DNA of 64,000 nucleotides, from positions 22,377 through 86,376 of the forward strand of contig JBNJFP010000013.1 in assembly GCA_051746985.1 (NCBI GenBank), read 5' to 3'. A model generated the notes under the pieces. It saw nothing but the letters and a program-made list of their open reading frames with translations, was not told the origin of the DNA and ran no database searches. This document shows, one piece after another, positions 17,486 to 27,521 of the stretch (within the stretch, counting starts at the first letter, position 1; each line of letters opens with the position of its first letter). The DNA is from Fodinibius sp051746985. GTDB lineage: Bacteria > Bacteroidota > Rhodothermia > Balneolales > Balneolaceae. A program made the position numbers and the translations under genes.

Positions 17486-18568
17486 TTATTTGCGGGCATT
17501 GTAAAGGATGCCGATGCCAATAATTATAAAAACAAGGTGTGGTAGTATGGCAGCCAGCATAGGATCTATTTGTCCCTTGCCGCCAAAAGGCTCGATAACT
17601 TTCATCATCACAAGATAAAGAAAACTTACCGCAAGGCCGGCTGCGATATAAAATCCCCGGCCTCCCTTTCGGCGTACCGAGGCCAGTGCAAAGCCTACAA
17701 TAGTGACTACGATAATGGAAAACGGGTATGCATAGCGGCCGTAAAGTTGTACTTTAGGTAGTTCTATATTACCGGCACCGCTGCGCTGTATAGACTCTAT
17801 ATAGTTTTGTGCCTCAGGATAGGTAAGCTGGTAGATGTCGGAGGTTTTTCGGGTTAAATCCCTTGGATAAATATTGAGGGTGGTATCCGCAGAATCGATA
17901 TTGACCTCGGTATAGCCCATCTCGTTAAAGGTCTGCTTTCGGATGTTTTCAAACTTCCATTGCTTTTTTTCTTCTTGCCAAATCATGCGTTGAACGAACA
18001 ATTTTTGCCGGATGCTATCACCTGCAAAATTAATAATATCAACGCGGTAGCCGGTTTGTTTATCGGGATTAAAATAGTTGATTTTAAAGATGGAATTTTC
18101 TGATTCCTGGCGGAAAATACGATTGGTATCTACCTTGTCGGATTTGCCCGACAGGTATTCCGACTCGAAGGCTATGCGGTCTTTGTTGGCGTCAGGGATG
18201 ATAAACCCATCGAGGTAGCTAAAGCCGGCAGTCATCAAGATGGCGAAGGTAATATAAGGGACAAGGATTCTGTATAGACTTATTCCTGCGGCTTTTAGAG
18301 CGGTAATTTCGAGGCGCTCGGTCATTTGTCCCGTGAGATAAAGGCAAGCTATAAATACGGCTACGGGAATGATAAGACGGGCTATTTCAGGGATGTAGTT
18401 GAAATAATACTGGCCAAAAATTTCGGCAAAAGTAGCACCCTTGTCTGTAAAATCTTCGCTGTTCTCCGAAAAATCGATGACCACAAAAATGAATATGAGT
18501 ACCAACATTACAAACATAGTAATGGTTAGCATCCTAAAAAAAATATAGCGGTCGATTTTTTTAGTCAC
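17486..18568 (-). CDS. LptF/LptG family LPS export permease, LptG-like
   Basis: A 360-residue inner-membrane protein with the LptF/LptG plan: transmembrane helix 1 (about 8-30), helices around 60-80 and 100-120, a periplasmic beta-jellyroll (about 150-270), and three helices at the C-terminus. The segment QMTERLEITALKAAGISLYRI is the conserved coupling-helix region that contacts the LptB ATPase. It starts with GTG at 18568 inside the end of the upstream permease gene (8-bp overlap), so the two are probably translated together. In the Lpt system the pair moves LPS to the periplasmic bridge. The split into F and G is by order and size only. Confidence 0.88.
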   Translation of the reverse strand: MTKKIDRYIFFRMLTITMFVMLVLIFIFVVIDFSENSEDFTDKGATFAEIFGQYYFNYIPEIARLIIPVAVFIACLYLTGQMTERLEITALKAAGISLYRILVPYITFAILMTAGFSYLDGFIIPDANKDRIAFESEYLSGKSDKVDTNRIFRQESENSIFKINYFNPDKQTGYRVDIINFAGDSIRQKLFVQRMIWQEEKKQWKFENIRKQTFNEMGYTEVNIDSADTTLNIYPRDLTRKTSDIYQLTYPEAQNYIESIQRSGAGNIELPKVQLYGRYAYPFSIIVVTIVGFALASVRRKGGRGFYIAAGLAVSFLYLVMMKVIEPFGGKGQIDPMLAAILPHLVFIIIGIGILYNARK

Positions 18569-20003
18569 GCCGTTTCCAGAGTTTAGAAAGGTTAAGGGGT
18601 GTGCTTATGCTTATTATTAAAATAATGCCGATGACTCCGAGGACAATATCGGATGCCCACATACCTGTAAAGGGCGATATGAATAGTCGGTCGGCCAGCT
18701 TTTCTCCCTGTATGATGGAAATCCAGTAGAAGGTGAGAAACACCGTCCCGATAAGGGCAGCATAGCCTAAATTGCCTTTCTTTGTGTACATGCCAATTGG
18801 TGCACCCAGCAGTACAAAAATAATGCAGGCAATAGGAATGGAAAATTTTTTGTGGATCTCTACCAGGTATTGGGCCATTTTCTCCATTCGCCATTCGGTG
18901 TCGGAGGCGACATCTTCGATATAGGAGTTATAGCTTCGAAATTTTTGTAGCGCGATATCGTGTAGCCGTACCTGTTCCTGTTTGGAGGTCAAATTTTGCA
19001 GTGCTATGTAACTGCTGTAATAGGGGATGTCTTCGGTCGAATCAATATTTGAGGATCGCAGTCTTGACTGTCGGTTTTCTCCGGTGTTTTGTTTCGTAAG
19101 TGTGGGGTAGATGTAATTGTCATTTTCCAGAACCTGCTGTATTTGTCCCTTCATTTTGTTATCGAGCGAGTCGATAACGCTTTGCATGGCCTGAATATTC
19201 ATGGTACGATCATTGCGGGACCGGTCGGCAGGGTTAGATCGTGAAAAAGCCAAATCCGAAAGGTCGAAACTGATGCGGTAGCGGTCGTAATTTGTTTCTT
19301 CAAAAACATCAATCACCTTTCCTTCTTTACGCCGGTCGAGCTTGCGCAGTATCGACCCATCTTGCAGGAATAGCGTAAGCGTTTGTCCATCTTCTTCACT
19401 TTTAAGCTGACCTGACTTCGCTTTGATATAAGCCTCTTTACGTTCACGGGTAGAATGTTGATAGATCGTTACGTTGTGGAGGGAATCAGATTCATCGGTA
19501 ATTTCTTTAACCAAAAATGTATAATTGTCGATGCCTTCATAAAATTCATTTTCTTTGAGATCAAAACCGGGTTTTTTAAGGCGGATGTCAATAAAAAGTG
19601 AGCGGGCCCGCTGATTGGCATCGGGCAGTACATCATTCGAAAACCACATCAAAAAAACAGACAGTAGAACAGCGGATATAATAACCGGTTTTATTACGTG
19701 GATGGGATTTACGCCTGCCGCCCGCAGCGCCGTAAGTTCGTTAAGTTCGGTGATTTTGCCGTAGGCCATTAGGGAGGCCACCAATACAGCCATGGGAACA
19801 GCAAGTACGACCATCGAGGCCAGATTGGTAATAATGAGCTCAATAATAACGCCAAAAGGTAATCCCTTACCGATTAGCAGATCGATATAGAGAATCAGGA
19901 ATTGCATCAAAAGCAAAAACATGAGGGTGGTAAAACAAAATACAAAAGGCCCTACATGCCGCTTTAGAACATCTAATTGTAATTTATTGGGTAAAAATCG
20001 CAT
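18561..20003 (-). CDS. LptF/LptG family LPS export permease, LptF-like
   Basis: A 480-residue permease with the coupling motif KITELNELTALRAAGVNPIHV. N-terminal helices are followed by a long periplasmic region (about 130-390) and C-terminal helices (about 395-470). The periplasmic part is some 100 residues longer than in the partner, with a Ser/Asn/Gln-rich stretch (about 240-320) that is probably a flexible insertion; such larger versions occur in Bacteroidota. The ATG at 20003 is preceded by a 250-bp divergent region shared with sprA. Together with the downstream gene it should form the LptFG part of the LPS exporter. The LptB, LptC and LptD genes are not in the window. Confidence 0.87.
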   Translation of the reverse strand: MRFLPNKLQLDVLKRHVGPFVFCFTTLMFLLLMQFLILYIDLLIGKGLPFGVIIELIITNLASMVVLAVPMAVLVASLMAYGKITELNELTALRAAGVNPIHVIKPVIISAVLLSVFLMWFSNDVLPDANQRARSLFIDIRLKKPGFDLKENEFYEGIDNYTFLVKEITDESDSLHNVTIYQHSTRERKEAYIKAKSGQLKSEEDGQTLTLFLQDGSILRKLDRRKEGKVIDVFEETNYDRYRISFDLSDLAFSRSNPADRSRNDRTMNIQAMQSVIDSLDNKMKGQIQQVLENDNYIYPTLTKQNTGENRQSRLRSSNIDSTEDIPYYSSYIALQNLTSKQEQVRLHDIALQKFRSYNSYIEDVASDTEWRMEKMAQYLVEIHKKFSIPIACIIFVLLGAPIGMYTKKGNLGYAALIGTVFLTFYWISIIQGEKLADRLFISPFTGMWASDIVLGVIGIILIISISTPLNLSKLWKRRD

Positions 20004-20253
20004 ATTGTTGATCTATTGAGAGCCCCTAAAATTAGGCCTCTGTCTCTTCATTACAAAATAGAGTTTTATTATGAGTACATGGCGATAGTTTTTACTTTTA
20101 TGAGTAGCAGGAATCTATTATAATTCTTCAAGATCTGTTTGGGTACGTTCACTTCAATTTTAACACTACAAAAACAAGGAGCTGTCTATAGAGTATTGCT
20201 ACCATTGGTTTACTGGATTGATATAATACCTAATTATATTCTATAACGGTTTC

Positions 20254-23200
20254 GTGCAGTTCAAAGCATCTACTTTTTTAATAGTTGCATCTTTTTTTTG
20301 CCTGTGGATAGTGTTGGCAAGTGTTGATCGGGGTATGGCCCAGGGGCAAGCCGATTCTGGGCAGGTGGCTCCCGCCCGGGGTGATACGCTTCCAAAGTTA
20401 TATCAGCAGCCCACCATATCTTATCCATTTCTCGAAACCCCGCCCAAACTTTTCTACATACAGTTGCCTCAAGAACAAACCCGCATACAACGCGATTCTT
20501 TGGGATTTTATTACAGTCAGCGGCTGCTACACGACATGCCGATGGCTTCAACATTACAGATGGATTTTGAGGAATATGCCCAACGGTCGCAACGTCGATT
20601 TGTGAGAGAAAACTGGCAGCAACTGGTGCAAGAACAGCAGGCTCAGGAAGGGGATCAGGCTGGCCTTTTGGATTTCAATCTTGATATTCCCGGGGCAGAA
20701 GAGTCAACCTTCACCACTATTTTTGGTAAGCCGGAAGTTAATCTGAGCATCAACGGTAGTGCCAATATGAATGTGGGGGCCTCAATACAGACGACCGAAA
20801 ATCCCGAAATCCCCGAAGACCAGCGCCGGCAGATAGATCCCACCTTTGAACAAAATTTAAAATTGAATATTCAGGGTACCATTGGCGACAAGTTATCGAT
20901 ACAAACGGATTGGGATACCGAACGCGACTTTGATTTTATGAATCGCCTGAGCATTATGTACGAAGGCTACGAGGATGAAATTCTTCAGAGTCTTGAGATG
21001 GGAAATGTATCGATGGAAACAGGCAACTCCCTTATTCGTGGGGGTAGTGCGCTTTTCGGGGTAAAATCTGTAGCTCAAATAGGATCGCTTACCTTAACGT
21101 CGGTGCTTTCGCAGCAAGAGGGTGAGGGCAAAACGGAAACCATTACCGGGGGTGCGCAAGAGCAGGAAATTTCTATTCGTCCTGGCGACTATGAATCCGA
21201 CAAACACTTCTTCCTCGATTTCTTTACCCGGCAGGAATTTGAAAACAATGTATCCAATCCGCAGCAGCAGGGACAGGCGCTGCAGCTATCCGAAGTGAAC
21301 GTGTGGGTACTCAGAGAATCTTCGCAGTCGGAGGAGGGAGAGCGGCAAGCTATTGCGCTTGGCGATCTTGGGGTTGTGCAAGATGCAGATAGCAATTTTG
21401 TGCCTCCCAATGAGGATCAGGATGCACTGGACGAGGCTACCCTCGAGCAATATCGTGACCCTTCCGAAGGAGTATCGGCTGACGATTTTGGCGTGAACTC
21501 ATCGAATTTTGTGGAGGGATATTTCATACCGTTGCGGGAGGGCGCCGATTACGAATTAAATCGTAACCTGGGGTATATCTCAATCAAGAGAAATCTGGGG
21601 TCGCGGCAGGCATTGGCGGTTTCGTTTAAGTATCGTGATCCCCAAACGGGTGAAAGTGTGAGTGTGGGGGATGTGAGCCAAGGGGGTAATGAGCGATTGT
21701 ATCTAAAGTTGCTTCGTCCCCAAACGGTGACGGCTTCTAATATGCTGTGGGATTTGATGATGAAAAACGTTTATTCGTTGGGAGCAAGTGATTTGACGCA
21801 GGATGGATTGGATCTCGACATTAAATACACCGAGCAAAACGTTCCGAGCAGCTCGCTACCCGAACGAGATCCTATTCTATTGCAGGATTTAGGTTTAGAC
21901 CGGGTGGACCAGCAGGGCTCACTAAATCCCGATAACAAAGTGGATTTCAGTACGACCGTACTTGAGCCGACCAATGGGAAGGTCATTTTTCCTTATTTGG
22001 AACCGTTTGGAGGGCGTATTGAAGAGCTGCTGATGCAGGAGGGGGTACCACCGGATCGAATTAGCAATTTGAGTTTTGACGAGCTGTACACTGAGCGTAA
22101 GTCGAACGCCAATCAAAATTCAAAGAACAATTTTTATTTAATTGAGGGAAATGCCAAAGGCGGAGTTTCTTCAAATTATTCCCTGGGATACTCCCTTGTT
22201 GAAGGATCGGTGAAGGTTTTTGCCGGGGGACGCGAATTGCAAGAGGGCACCGATTATGCCGTTGATTATTCTATTGGTAGTATTTCAATTTTAAACGAAC
22301 AGTATTTACGGCAGGGACAGGAGATAAAAATAGAATATGAAAACAATCAGCTTACCGAAATTGGCAAAAAAAGCTTTACCGGTTTGCGGGCTGAGTATGA
22401 TTTTACCGATAATATATCGCTGGGTAGTACCTATTTTAAATTTAAGGAACGCCCCCTGCAGGATAAGATCCGTATTGGCGATGAACCGGTAAATAATTCG
22501 GTTGTCGGTATGGATGCCGATGCCCAATTTAAGGCTCCGTGGCTCACGCGGCTTGTTGACCAAGTTCCATTGCTGCAAACAAAGGAAAGTTCAAGTGTCT
22601 CGGTAAGTGGTGAGTTTGCACATCTGCGCCCGGATGTATCGCAGACCAGTGCCATCAACGATGCGATCAAGGAAAATAGATTGTTTGAGGATGAAGAAAA
22701 CGGGCTGTCTTTTATTGATGACTTTGAAGGCTCCGATGTGGGACTCAGTTTTATGAATCCCACCCGGTGGAATTTGGCGGCCGCCCCCGCAGCAGTGCCG
22801 GGTTACGCTCCTGATGATATGTTTTTTGATGAGGATCCCCCGGATAATCCCTCCAACAACATTGCCGATAAAGTAGCTCGCTCCGATTTGAGAGGTACAT
22901 TTTCGTGGTACTCCATCCCCCAAAATGTTGATCAGATTTTGAACGGTGTTGATTTTACACCCGAAACCGAGCAGGTAAAAGTGACCGACGTATTTCCCAA
23001 TCGCGATGTACTTACCGAAGAAAATTTTATTAATACGCTGGACGTCTATTTCGATCCCACCGAGCGCGGGCCCTATAACTACAACGAAGATCTGCGGACG
23101 CTTCTTGAGGACGAGCCGGAGCGCACCTGGAGCGGTATGACTACCACGCTGCCCTCCGGACAGGAAGATCTGACTCAAAACAATATTGAGTTTTTAGAGT

Positions 23201-26200
23201 TTTGGGTGCAATCGGTGCTCCCGGATGGGCGTGCTCCAAGCGCTGAGGACCTGCAGGATTACGATGGGAAAATATATATCGATATAGGCGTAGTTTCTGA
23301 AGATGTAGTCCCCAATTTCAAAACCAATACCGAGGATGGGTTGGTCAGGCGTCCGCAGGATCTCCAGGAGGATAACATTAGCGGACAGTCGCGGTCGTAT
23401 ATCCCGTCGCCGCTGCCTTCGCCAGAGGGCCAGTTTTCAAACGACACCCGGGATTTATCGGATGTAGGATTGGATGGAGCACCCAATGAAGGCGGCATCG
23501 ACAATAAAAATGAGCAGAATCTTTTTTCAGATTTCATTGATGCCATGGCTTCGGAATATGGGGTTACGAGTTCCGAATATGATCGTATTCAGGAAGATCC
23601 CTCCAATGATGATTATGTGTATTATGGCGAAAGTGAAGTGGCCGACGAGAATTTGCAACAGCGTTTCACTCGTATGCATGGCTACCATGATGGAAATACG
23701 CCCCCCAACGAAGGCGAAAAACGGGCGGTTACCAATAAACCTGATACCGAGGGATTGATTACGCCTTCTATCGTGGAGCAAAATAATGCGTACTTCCAGT
23801 ACGAATTGGACTGGAACCCTGCCGATGACTCGGAGCTGGAACCCGGATCGGAAGGTACCTTTATCGTGGATAAAGTGGATGGGGCTAATCAGCAGGATCG
23901 CTGGTACCAGGTGCGGGTGCCACTTCAGGAGTGGGTGCGCAAGGTGGGCGGCATCGAAGATTTTCAGAATATTTCGTACATTAGGGTTTGGTTGTCGGGA
24001 TATGAGAAACCATTTACGCTTCGATTTGCTACGTTTGAGCTGGTGGGGAGCCAATGGCGTCCGGCCGAAAATGTGGATGAGGAACAAGGCGCAACGCAGG
24101 GAGAGTTTAATATTTCATCGGTTAATATTGAGGAAAACAGTCAGCGCACGCCCATCCCTTATCGTCAGCCCGAGGGGGCAATCCGTGCGGTAAACCGCGA
24201 TCGCCAAAGGCAGACCATCGAAAATGAGCAGTCCATTGCCATGAATGTTGAGAATCTGGGCCCTGGTGAACTGAAAATGATGAAGCGCGTATATCCCGGG
24301 GGACTGAATATGATCAACTATTCCAACGTGCGAATGTTTGTACATGGTGAGGGGTATGACAACCGGGGTGATGCGGAGCTGGTGGTTCGCTTTGGTACCG
24401 ATCTGACCAATAATTACTACGAATACCGACAACCTATTTCCCCTTCTGATCCCAACTATGCCTTCAGCAATGAGCTGCTAAGTGAGATGAGCGAGGCTGA
24501 ACGCGAAATGGAGGCCGAGGAGGTTTGGCTTTATGAAGACAATAGCTTGAATATTTTGATGCGTGCTTTTAATGAGTTAAAACAGCTTCGCGATCAACAA
24601 GGAGAGGAGGGCAACGATATTTATGAGCGAAACGATCTGCTGCAGGATGCCCCATCCGGTGCGGTTGTTGCCGTAAAAGGAAATCCATCGCTCGACCGGG
24701 TGGGCGAAATCGGTATTGGTATTCAGAATCCCTACGATCCGCAAAATCCTGATGAGGGAGGGATATCTTCACTCGATGGAGAGTTTTGGTTCAATGAGCT
24801 TCGCGTTTCTGGTTTCGACAATAAGTCGGGATGGGCTGCCAACGCCAAGTCAGAAGTTAATGTTGCTGATTTTGCCACGTTCAACGCAAATTTCAATCGT
24901 GAAACCGATGGATTTGGTGCGCTGGATTCGCGGCTGGGGCAGCGCAGAATGTCGGATCTGGAGGCCTATGACCTGAACTCAACGGTGAATATGCACAAGT
25001 TTATCCCCGATCGGTTTGGCTGGAATATCCCGGTATCGCTATCGACACGCCGCTCCCTGTCAACACCCCGCTACCTGCCCAATCAGGGAGACATCAGGCT
25101 ATCGGAATTTGAAAATGCGGTGAATTCCCGTAACGATATTTCTGATGCTGAAAAAGAACAAATTATCAGCGAAAGGGTACGTCAAAGTCAGACCTTTACC
25201 GAAAGCTACTCGGTGAATATTTCCAATCTTTCAAAGTCGCAATCTAAATATAAATTATCGGAATATACGCTGGATAAGATGAACACGAACTTTGTGTACA
25301 ATGTTACTGAGCGACGTAATCCGCAGTATCTACAGCAGGATAATTGGAATTACAGCGGATCATTACGGTATAACCACAGTTTTCGAGAGACCAGGCTTTT
25401 TCGTCCCCTCGGATTTTTGGGAGAGGTGCCACTGCTGCATCCGTTGGCTGGAATTCAATTGGGCTATACCCCCGCATCCCTGAATGCTGCAGTGGGAATC
25501 GATCGGGAATATGATGAACAGTTGCGTCGGGTTTCGGATTCGGAGATGGATAATTCGCTGCAGCAATCCCATAGCTTTACTTACGACACCGAATTTGGGT
25601 TTGGTTATAATGTAACCCCCGCTATAAAAACGACCTTTCGATCGCGGACAGTTTTTGACCTTTCGCAAGCTGGTATTGAGTATGATGGGGAGGGCGATCC
25701 CATGGCCGATTCCACCCGTTATTCGGTAAGGCCCACTTTTGATGTACTTCGTGATGTTGCTTTTGATACCCTTTCATCCCGAAGAAGTGACTACCAGGAA
25801 TCATATTCCGCCGGTTGGCAACCGAATTTGAATAGCATCGATGTGGTGAATTGGGTAAGCTATTCGGCCAATTACAGCGGGGGCTACCAGTGGAGGAATA
25901 GCGCCCGTGGATCTGATCTGGGAGCGAATGTGTCGAATAACTTTTCCCTAAATCAGACGCTGGATCTAAATATCCGAAGTTTATTCAACCGCATGGATTG
26001 GTATCAAAATCTTAAAAATAACGCTGGCAATCGGTCTGCCCGAGCTGATACGGACAATGGAGCAAACCCAGAATTTGCTGGTTTTGGCAAAAAGGTATTG
26101 GGGGCGATACTCAGTATTCAATCGGTTGACGTATCGTTTAATATCTCCCAAAGCTCACTGCAGGGGGGCTATGCAGGCACGTCGCCCATTTACGATATGT

Positions 26201-27453
26201 TTGGAGGCAGTGGAGAGTATTCTCCGCCATTTTCGTATCGCACTGGATTTATGAGTGAAATTGGGCTTGAACGTCTGATCGATAACCCGAGTGAGACGTC
26301 ATCACTTCAGTTGCCTTCCAATCGAAATTTGACGGACGATATTACAGTGCGATCGCAGCTGCAGCCGTTTAATAATTTAAATATTGACTTGTCATGGAAC
26401 TCCAAGTGGAATGAAACCGACTCCGAGTCGATCACTATCGATTCTGACCAGAATCGAAGTACGGTAATTTCACAGAATGGGTCTATTTCTTCAAGTATTT
26501 GGGCTTTTGGCGGAGGATACGAATCGTTCTTTAGAAAGCAGTTAGAAACGGCGTTTGATGATATTGGCAATAGCTCGGTTATTACGGATTCGAACGGTAA
26601 TGGTGATGGGCGAACGGTGTTGGGTCGAACGACGCTCCAAGAAGATTTTAGGCAGTCGTATCTGAACTTTGCCCAGGGCGCTATTGGAGATCGTGACTTT
26701 ACACCTTTTCCACTGCCTGGCTGGCAAGTGACATGGACGGGATTGGAGCGATTTATCCCGTACTTCGGCAATTTTATGTCACGCGCTTCCTTATCGCATA
26801 ATTACAGTGGCACGTACCGGTTGGGCTGGATATTTAATGAGGATCAAACGCAGTTGTCGGATATTTCTTTAGGAGCTTATTCGGTTAGCAATCAACGTCC
26901 CGAATATGAGCCCAACAGCATTAATATTGAAAAGAAATTTAGTCCGCTTTTGGGATTAAATTTGACTTGGGAATCAAATTTACGCACGAATGTGCAGTAC
27001 GAGCAGAGCAAGGTTACCAGCTTGGCGCTGTCGAATTCCACAGTGATCGAGCGACTCTCTAAGGGGATGAAAATGACCTTTGCCTATACCATTCGAAACT
27101 TTAAGATCCCATTTTTCAAGCGACTCGATAACGCTGTAGATATCACCCTCAACGGCAGCTATATCGAGGATGAGGAAAAGAAATTTGAGCTCGACTCTGA
27201 TCTCGATGAGGCGCTTGAGGCAGGTCCCGATGAAATTATCAAGGACCCGGACCGGGCAGAGTTTTCGGGAACAACAACGGGCGGTCAGGCACGCATTAAC
27301 GGTTCGACGGTGGTGGGCTATCAATTCTCGCAGATGATACAAGCCAATTTTGAGTACAACTACAGCAAACTGCTGCCTAAAACATCAGGGGTGTACGGAC
27401 GCACCGACCATGACATCCTGTTTAATATTGTGGTTTCCATTCGTTCGGATTAG
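20254..27453 (+). CDS. sprA: Cell surface protein SprA / Sov, type IX secretion translocon
   Basis: A very large (2399-residue) outer-membrane protein. The N-terminal signal segment (FKASTFLIVASFFCLWIVLASV, cleavage near GMAQG) is followed by the SprA N-terminal region (FTTIFGKPEVNLSINGSANMN). There are long repeat segments with VKVFAGGRELQEGTDYAVDYS and IEYENNQLTEIGKKSFTGLRAEY, then many antiparallel strands to the C-terminus (HDILFNIVVSIRSD). SprA forms the 36-strand channel through which T9SS substrates cross the outer membrane. The length equals that of well-studied homologues. The start is GTG at 20254, and no ATG nearby gives a signal peptide. A DUF5103 plug gene elsewhere in the window fits the same pathway. 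Confidence 0.95.
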   Translation: MQFKASTFLIVASFFCLWIVLASVDRGMAQGQADSGQVAPARGDTLPKLYQQPTISYPFLETPPKLFYIQLPQEQTRIQRDSLGFYYSQRLLHDMPMASTLQMDFEEYAQRSQRRFVRENWQQLVQEQQAQEGDQAGLLDFNLDIPGAEESTFTTIFGKPEVNLSINGSANMNVGASIQTTENPEIPEDQRRQIDPTFEQNLKLNIQGTIGDKLSIQTDWDTERDFDFMNRLSIMYEGYEDEILQSLEMGNVSMETGNSLIRGGSALFGVKSVAQIGSLTLTSVLSQQEGEGKTETITGGAQEQEISIRPGDYESDKHFFLDFFTRQEFENNVSNPQQQGQALQLSEVNVWVLRESSQSEEGERQAIALGDLGVVQDADSNFVPPNEDQDALDEATLEQYRDPSEGVSADDFGVNSSNFVEGYFIPLREGADYELNRNLGYISIKRNLGSRQALAVSFKYRDPQTGESVSVGDVSQGGNERLYLKLLRPQTVTASNMLWDLMMKNVYSLGASDLTQDGLDLDIKYTEQNVPSSSLPERDPILLQDLGLDRVDQQGSLNPDNKVDFSTTVLEPTNGKVIFPYLEPFGGRIEELLMQEGVPPDRISNLSFDELYTERKSNANQNSKNNFYLIEGNAKGGVSSNYSLGYSLVEGSVKVFAGGRELQEGTDYAVDYSIGSISILNEQYLRQGQEIKIEYENNQLTEIGKKSFTGLRAEYDFTDNISLGSTYFKFKERPLQDKIRIGDEPVNNSVVGMDADAQFKAPWLTRLVDQVPLLQTKESSSVSVSGEFAHLRPDVSQTSAINDAIKENRLFEDEENGLSFIDDFEGSDVGLSFMNPTRWNLAAAPAAVPGYAPDDMFFDEDPPDNPSNNIADKVARSDLRGTFSWYSIPQNVDQILNGVDFTPETEQVKVTDVFPNRDVLTEENFINTLDVYFDPTERGPYNYNEDLRTLLEDEPERTWSGMTTTLPSGQEDLTQNNIEFLEFWVQSVLPDGRAPSAEDLQDYDGKIYIDIGVVSEDVVPNFKTNTEDGLVRRPQDLQEDNISGQSRSYIPSPLPSPEGQFSNDTRDLSDVGLDGAPNEGGIDNKNEQNLFSDFIDAMASEYGVTSSEYDRIQEDPSNDDYVYYGESEVADENLQQRFTRMHGYHDGNTPPNEGEKRAVTNKPDTEGLITPSIVEQNNAYFQYELDWNPADDSELEPGSEGTFIVDKVDGANQQDRWYQVRVPLQEWVRKVGGIEDFQNISYIRVWLSGYEKPFTLRFATFELVGSQWRPAENVDEEQGATQGEFNISSVNIEENSQRTPIPYRQPEGAIRAVNRDRQRQTIENEQSIAMNVENLGPGELKMMKRVYPGGLNMINYSNVRMFVHGEGYDNRGDAELVVRFGTDLTNNYYEYRQPISPSDPNYAFSNELLSEMSEAEREMEAEEVWLYEDNSLNILMRAFNELKQLRDQQGEEGNDIYERNDLLQDAPSGAVVAVKGNPSLDRVGEIGIGIQNPYDPQNPDEGGISSLDGEFWFNELRVSGFDNKSGWAANAKSEVNVADFATFNANFNRETDGFGALDSRLGQRRMSDLEAYDLNSTVNMHKFIPDRFGWNIPVSLSTRRSLSTPRYLPNQGDIRLSEFENAVNSRNDISDAEKEQIISERVRQSQTFTESYSVNISNLSKSQSKYKLSEYTLDKMNTNFVYNVTERRNPQYLQQDNWNYSGSLRYNHSFRETRLFRPLGFLGEVPLLHPLAGIQLGYTPASLNAAVGIDREYDEQLRRVSDSEMDNSLQQSHSFTYDTEFGFGYNVTPAIKTTFRSRTVFDLSQAGIEYDGEGDPMADSTRYSVRPTFDVLRDVAFDTLSSRRSDYQESYSAGWQPNLNSIDVVNWVSYSANYSGGYQWRNSARGSDLGANVSNNFSLNQTLDLNIRSLFNRMDWYQNLKNNAGNRSARADTDNGANPEFAGFGKKVLGAILSIQSVDVSFNISQSSLQGGYAGTSPIYDMFGGSGEYSPPFSYRTGFMSEIGLERLIDNPSETSSLQLPSNRNLTDDITVRSQLQPFNNLNIDLSWNSKWNETDSESITIDSDQNRSTVISQNGSISSSIWAFGGGYESFFRKQLETAFDDIGNSSVITDSNGNGDGRTVLGRTTLQEDFRQSYLNFAQGAIGDRDFTPFPLPGWQVTWTGLERFIPYFGNFMSRASLSHNYSGTYRLGWIFNEDQTQLSDISLGAYSVSNQRPEYEPNSINIEKKFSPLLGLNLTWESNLRTNVQYEQSKVTSLALSNSTVIERLSKGMKMTFAYTIRNFKIPFFKRLDNAVDITLNGSYIEDEEKKFELDSDLDEALEAGPDEIIKDPDRAEFSGTTTGGQARINGSTVVGYQFSQMIQANFEYNYSKLLPKTSGVYGRTDHDILFNIVVSIRSD

Positions 27454-27487
27454 GTAAAAATATTTCCAAATTGTTAGAAATTCCGTG

Positions 27488-27521
27488 GATCTGAAAATAA
27501 CCTCAGATCGAATCTTTTTTT
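27488..27521 (+). terminator. Possible terminator after sprA
   Basis: GATCTGA (27488-27494) pairs perfectly with TCAGATC (27503-27509) around an 8-nt loop, and a T run follows at 27515-27521. The hairpin's right arm covers the stop codon of the convergent lnt gene, so the signal lies inside coding sequence of the other strand. The gap between stem and T run is longer than ideal. Confidence 0.5.

Noticed and set aside
22591..23178. Open frames antisense to sprA (up to 195 codons)
   Set aside because: Compositional shadows of the sprA coding strand, without recognisable motifs or spacing.
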